Below the pieces are notes generated by a model. It saw only the letters and a list, made by a program, of their open reading frames with translations. It was not told the DNA's origin and did no database searches. The position numbers and the translations under genes are program-made. From assembly GCA_020073105.1 (NCBI GenBank), contig JAIQFW010000005.1, positions 1 through 64,000 on the forward strand: a stretch of DNA of 64,000 nt, in the 5' to 3' direction. Shown in pieces: positions 60,240 to 64,000 of the stretch. The number at the start of each line of letters is the position of its first letter. The first letter of the stretch is position 1. This DNA comes from Terriglobia bacterium. GTDB lineage: Bacteria > Acidobacteriota > Terriglobia > Terriglobales > Acidobacteriaceae.

Positions 60240-61712
60240 TCACTGCCCAGGCTTGGCCGCCGGCGCTTCTTCTTTCTCCCCCGGAGGCGGTGGAATTGTG
60301 ATGTCAACGTTAGTGACCGCGCCGAGCGAGGACAGCGGCTTGTCGAATTCCGAAGTATTACCCACGACCAGCACGGCGAGCTGGTCTTTGTGGAGGTACT
60401 TGGTCACGACCCGTTCTACGTCGGCCTTCTGCACCTTCTCGATCGCACTTCGAAAACGCTCCAGGAAATCCGGTGGATATCCATAAAACTCGTAGGCCAT
60501 TTTCTCGCGCAGGACCTTCTCGGGCGAATCGAAGTTGAAGATGAAGGAATTAAGGATGGAGTCTTTGGCGCGCGCGATCTCGTCGTCCGAAATCGGGTTG
60601 GTCTTTAGCTTGTCGATTTCCTCGTACAGTCCCTGGATCGCCTCGACGGTACTTCCGCTCTTGGTGCCCATCGCCAGCCGCACCACTCCCACATGGTCAA
60701 AGGCGCTGCCGATGCCGCCGCCTACACTGTAGGCAAGCCCCTTGGCGGTTCGGATGCTCTGCACCAGGCGCGCGGCAAAACCGCCACCGAAGGCTTCGTT
60801 GAAGACCTGCGCGGCGAAGTAATCAGGATTGTCACGGCGGATGCCCAGTTCGACCATGCGGATGTTGCTCTGGTTCACGTCGGATTTCGGAATCAGGTAG
60901 TAGCCGGGCTTGGCGGGAGTGAACTGAATATCGGACGACTTCGCGGCCGGACCCTTGGCCCAGTCTCCGAAGACCTGGCGCAGCTTGGCTTCCATGGCGA
61001 CAGAATCAAAGTCTCCAACCACGCCCAGAATGATGTTGTTGGGATAGACATGGGCATGGTGCCAGTCGAGTAGATCCTGCCGTGTGACTGCCGCAATGGT
61101 AGCGTACTCGGCCTGGCGGGCGTAAGGATTGTCCTTGCCGTAGGCCAGCTTCAGGGATTCGCGACCGGCAATTTCGCCAACATCGTCGTTCCGGCGTGAT
61201 ATCGAGTCGGCCATTTCCCGTTGCGCGAGATCGAGCTTGTCGGCGCGAAATTCGGGATTGCGCAGCAGGTCGATGAAGACCTTGAAGACGTCGTCCAAAT
61301 CACTTTTCAGGCAGGACCACGAAATCGTGGTGGAGTCGGCCGTGTTGTTGGTCTCGACCTTGGCTGCCCGGACTTCGAGGAAGTCGTCGAGTTGATCGCC
61401 CGTCTGCGACTTGGTGCCGCCGGTGCGCCACACTTCACCGTACATATCGAGCATCCCGGTCTTGCCGGCGGGTTCGGAACGCGACCCGCCTCGAATGCGT
61501 GCGGTGCCGTCGATCAGCGGCAGTTCATGATCTTCCTGCAGAAAGATCACCATGCCGTTGGGAAGCTCGATGCGTTTGGGTTGCTGAGGATGGAAGACAT
61601 GCAGCGGCGGAATGGGAACCTGCTTCCAATCGGTGGCTTGGGCGGCTAAGCGAGGTGTCGGCAGACAGGCGGCCGCAAGCAGAACGGTGAAAATCAGCGC
61701 ATGCCGTCTCAT
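60240..61712 (-). CDS. M16-family peptidase subunit, non-catalytic
   Basis: 490 residues with a signal peptide (ALIFTVLLAAACLPTPRLAA). The M16 fold is clear (RIELPNGMVIFLQEDHELPL, AYGKDNPYARQAEY), but the zinc motif HxxEH is absent: the corresponding segment reads GMLDMYGEVWRTGGT. It is therefore the inactive partner that completes a heterodimeric clamp. The start overlaps the stop of the catalytic gene by four bases (61709-61712). Probably a periplasmic peptide-degrading complex. Confidence 0.88.
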   Translation of the reverse strand: MRRHALIFTVLLAAACLPTPRLAAQATDWKQVPIPPLHVFHPQQPKRIELPNGMVIFLQEDHELPLIDGTARIRGGSRSEPAGKTGMLDMYGEVWRTGGTKSQTGDQLDDFLEVRAAKVETNNTADSTTISWSCLKSDLDDVFKVFIDLLRNPEFRADKLDLAQREMADSISRRNDDVGEIAGRESLKLAYGKDNPYARQAEYATIAAVTRQDLLDWHHAHVYPNNIILGVVGDFDSVAMEAKLRQVFGDWAKGPAAKSSDIQFTPAKPGYYLIPKSDVNQSNIRMVELGIRRDNPDYFAAQVFNEAFGGGFAARLVQSIRTAKGLAYSVGGGIGSAFDHVGVVRLAMGTKSGSTVEAIQGLYEEIDKLKTNPISDDEIARAKDSILNSFIFNFDSPEKVLREKMAYEFYGYPPDFLERFRSAIEKVQKADVERVVTKYLHKDQLAVLVVGNTSEFDKPLSSLGAVTNVDITIPPPPGEKEEAPAAKPGQ

Positions 61713-63232
61713 TGCGCACCTCCCTGGCTGGCTTCAGCCGGGGGTGGGCCGGCGGTCTCAATGATGCCCACCGTTCGATTGTTGGCGGTGAAAGTCTGAT
61801 TGGCCACGCGGCGAATGTCGGCCTTGGTGATCTTATCGATGCGGTCCACCTGGCGGAACAGCTCGCGCCAATCATCATAGCGCGCTTGGTTGATGCCGAG
61901 TTGGAACGCCAGACCCGAGTTGCTGTCCAGGCTGCGGATCAGGCCGGCCTTGGCTCGAGTCTTAATCATCTTCAGCTCATCGTCGCTGATGTCTTCCTTC
62001 TTGAGTTTGTCGATCTCGGCGTGGATTGGCCCGGCCATGTCATCCGGCTTGTGCCCGGGAAGAGGGAACGCATAAAAAGCGAAGAGGTGGGGATACTTAT
62101 TTCCGGGCAGGCCGGTGAAACCCGCCGAATAGGATGCGATCTTCTGGTCGCGTACCAGAGCGCGGTATAAACGCGAAGTCCGGCCTTCCGACATCAGGTC
62201 GGCGATCGCGTCGTAGACGGCATCATCCGGACTGCGGTAATCCGGCCGGTGATAGCCCTCGAGGTAGAGCGGCTGCGATTGCTCGCGCAGCACCACCCGG
62301 CGCTCGGAATTCTGCGGCGGCTCGGTGGTGGTGCGGTCATCGGGCTTGGCGTGCGATGGAATGCGGCCAAAGTACTTCTCGATGATGGGCATGGCGTCGG
62401 CGGCCTTCACGTCGCCGACGACGGTCACGATCATGTTGGAAGGAACGTAGTACTCGTCGAAGAACTTCTGCGCATCCGTAGCGGAAAACGAGTTCAAGTC
62501 TGACATCCAACCGATAGTTGGGCGATGGTATTGGCTGGCCTGAAATGCTGCAGTCGTGAATTGCTCGAGCAGCCGCCCGATGGGGTTGCTGTCGGTGCGC
62601 ATGCGCCGCTCTTCGATGACGACGTTGCGCTCTTTGTAGAATTCCCGCATTACCGGGTGCATGAAGCGTTCTGAATCGAGGTAGGCCCAGAGTTCGAGCC
62701 GGTTTTCGGGCAACGAGTAGAAATAGTTGGTTTCATCCTCGTTGGTGGACGCGTTGATGTTTTCTCCTCCGTTGCGCTCCAGGATCTCATCGAACTGGTT
62801 GGGAATTACGTACTGATTGGCGTCTTTGACAGCGCTTTGCCAGGCGGCTTCGAGCTGCTTGAGCTTCTGCTCGTCCCGGCCGATGCGCTTGTCACGTTCT
62901 TCGAGGTACGCAGCGTAGGCGGTCTCGACTTTTGCGAGTGCAACCTTCTCGGCAGCGAAATCCTTGGTGCCGATCTTGTCCGTGCCCTTGAAGGCCATGT
63001 GCTCGAACATGTGGGCCAGGCCGGTCTTGCCGAGCGGGTCTTGGGCTGAGCCGGCGTCCACATGAGTGTAAAAAGAGAAGACCGGGGCCTCTGGCCGCTC
63101 GCAGACCAGGACGGTCAAGCCGTTGTCGAGATTCTTAAGCGTGATGCGTTTCTCGAACGAGGCGATATCCTGCGCGGCGGCAAGGGTTACTGCGAAAACG
63201 GTGATTAAAATTGCGGGGAAACGGCGTTTCAT
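61709..63232 (-). CDS. M16-family zinc peptidase, catalytic subunit
   Basis: 507 residues with a signal peptide (AILITVFAVTLAAA). GLAHMFEHMAFKGT (about residues 73-86) contains the inverted zinc motif HxxEH, and the third ligand Glu lies downstream in NEDETNYFYSLPENRLELW and the following EERNVVIEERR-type region. It degrades short peptides in a closed chamber. An insertion (AYLEERDKRIGRDEQKLKQL) after the zinc motif lengthens the N-terminal lobe. First gene of the two-gene operon. Confidence 0.9.
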   Translation of the reverse strand: MKRRFPAILITVFAVTLAAAQDIASFEKRITLKNLDNGLTVLVCERPEAPVFSFYTHVDAGSAQDPLGKTGLAHMFEHMAFKGTDKIGTKDFAAEKVALAKVETAYAAYLEERDKRIGRDEQKLKQLEAAWQSAVKDANQYVIPNQFDEILERNGGENINASTNEDETNYFYSLPENRLELWAYLDSERFMHPVMREFYKERNVVIEERRMRTDSNPIGRLLEQFTTAAFQASQYHRPTIGWMSDLNSFSATDAQKFFDEYYVPSNMIVTVVGDVKAADAMPIIEKYFGRIPSHAKPDDRTTTEPPQNSERRVVLREQSQPLYLEGYHRPDYRSPDDAVYDAIADLMSEGRTSRLYRALVRDQKIASYSAGFTGLPGNKYPHLFAFYAFPLPGHKPDDMAGPIHAEIDKLKKEDISDDELKMIKTRAKAGLIRSLDSNSGLAFQLGINQARYDDWRELFRQVDRIDKITKADIRRVANQTFTANNRTVGIIETAGPPPAEASQGGAQ

Positions 63233-63369
63233 TCGGCCTCCACAGCAGGTTGGACGTATGAGATAGGCAGAAGTTTGAAATTACGTGGTGAAAGGCGGGC
63301 TTGTCAAACCGGCAGCGGTCCAGAGCAACCTGAGAACTGGGAACTGAGATCTGACAACTGGGTCTGGTT

Positions 63370-63398
63370 TCGGTTCAAACCGAGCAGCCCCCTATAAT
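63370..63398 (+). promoter_or_regulatory. Near-leaderless promoter and palindrome of the ligD-like gene
   Basis: The -10 box TATAAT (63393-63398) lies 11 bases before the ATG, so transcription would begin a few bases before the start codon and no ribosome-binding site is visible. TCGGTT-CA-AACCGA (63370-63383) covers the -35 position and could be an operator. Confidence 0.5.
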
Positions 63399-63409
63399 CG
63401 AACCTATTC

Positions 63410-64000
63410 ATGGCGGCCAAGCCACAAATCGTCGAAATTGATGGCAAGCACCTCAGCTTGACCAACCTGGACAAGGTCCTTTATCCCCTGGCCGGCTTCA
63501 CCAAGGGGCAGGTCATCGACTATTACGCCCGCATTGCGCCGGTGCTGGTGCCGCATCTGGCCGGGAGGCCGCTCACGCTGAAGCGATATCCAGAGGGAGT
63601 GGACAAAGAATATTTTTTCGAGAAGAACGCCACCAAGCACCGTCCCGACTGGGTGAAGACCGCGCCAGTCTGGAGCGAACACAATCGGCGCAACATCCAC
63701 TACCTTCTGGCCAACGACCTGCCCACGCTGGTCTGGATCGCAAACCTTGCCGGCCTGGAACTGCATCCGTCGCTCTCATTCGCCAGGGACATCCCGCGTC
63801 CGACCATGATGGTGTTTGATCTGGATCCCGGGCCGCCCGCCAACATTGTGCAGTGCTGCCAGGTCGGACTCTGGCTGCGAGAGATCTTCGAGCACTTTGG
63901 ATTGCAGAGCTTTCCCAAGACTTCGGGATCGAAGGGACTGCAGATTTATGTTCCCTTGAACACGCCGATCAGCTACGACGTCACCAAGACTTTCGCAAAC
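63410..64000 (+). CDS. ligD: LigD-type NHEJ polymerase domain protein, 3' end cut by window
   Basis: 197 residues visible. LTNLDKVLYPLAGFTKGQVI and DYYARIAPVLVPHLAGRPLT open the LigD polymerase (primase-like) domain. FDLDPGPP provides the catalytic Asp pair (residues 137 and 139). KTSGSKGLQIYVPL is the triphosphate-binding motif, with Gln in place of the usual His. LigD polymerase fills and extends ends during Ku-dependent end joining. Ligase or nuclease domains, and ku, would lie beyond the window. Confidence 0.9.
   Translation, partial: MAAKPQIVEIDGKHLSLTNLDKVLYPLAGFTKGQVIDYYARIAPVLVPHLAGRPLTLKRYPEGVDKEYFFEKNATKHRPDWVKTAPVWSEHNRRNIHYLLANDLPTLVWIANLAGLELHPSLSFARDIPRPTMMVFDLDPGPPANIVQCCQVGLWLREIFEHFGLQSFPKTSGSKGLQIYVPLNTPISYDVTKTFAN

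Overview
The window is GC-rich, gene-dense bacterial DNA. I infer a soil-type Acidobacteriota (Koribacter/Terriglobia-like) source. The main reasons are a long orphan MacB/FtsX permease of the ADOP type first described in acidobacteria, several recurrent short palindromic repeat families, a TMTC-like membrane protein with TPRs, a GAF-TonB fusion, and large secreted Ig/BNR proteins. There is one tRNA, tRNA-Leu(UAG), and no rRNA or CRISPR.

Layout. 0-6 kb: nucleotide-sugar genes (an SDR epimerase/decarboxylase and a damaged UDP-glucose dehydrogenase), a small duplicated-domain protein, a multicopper oxidase and a secreted beta-propeller protein. 6-15 kb: MFS transporter, di-haem cytochrome c peroxidase behind a CRP-like palindrome, GAF-TonB protein, an ExeA-like ATPase flanked by two LuxR-type regulators with degenerate receivers, and an L-2-hydroxyglutarate oxidase. 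15-20 kb: a 1,507-residue surface protein. 20-26 kb: molybdate transporter modBC without modA, an orphan BrnA-like antitoxin, an AbrB/PIN toxin-antitoxin pair, a cold-shock protein, a GT-C glycosyltransferase carrying an in-frame repeat, and a DUF3467 protein. 26-35 kb: ADOP permease, tRNA-Leu, A-type Fe-S carrier, a three-gene operon (RsbRD-N-like protein, single-ring Clp-type unfoldase with a ClpP-docking-like loop, phosphosite-less receiver), and an M1 peptidase.

34.6-42.6 kb is a type IV pilus/type II secretion operon on the minus strand, in transcription order lolA, pilC, pilB, pilM, pilN, pilO, a PilP/GspC-like gene and a pseudopilin-like gene. At 47.8-52.8 kb lie three tandem type IV pilin paralogues followed by an ABC ATPase, an ABC-2 permease and a TPR protein, resembling the pilA-pilGHI arrangement of myxobacteria. 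Between these blocks (42.7-45.3 kb) sit small unknown genes and a decaying toxin-antitoxin island in which two genes are frameshifted and one is truncated.

53-64 kb holds a Rieske oxygenase, a SpoIIE/PP2C phosphatase, an SPL-like radical SAM protein, an AT-richer HNH-like gene, a pair of very small ORFs (zinc-ribbon-like plus a 39-residue peptide), a DinB-like protein, a gene remnant, a secreted protein, a catalytic/non-catalytic M16 protease pair and the start of a LigD-type polymerase gene with a near-leaderless promoter.

The most interesting candidate system is the 30.07-32.07 kb operon, which looks like a sensor, unfoldase and adaptor module for regulated proteolysis. Several single-base or short-deletion lesions (ugd, two antitoxin genes) could be real decay or assembly errors, and the sequence alone does not decide between them.
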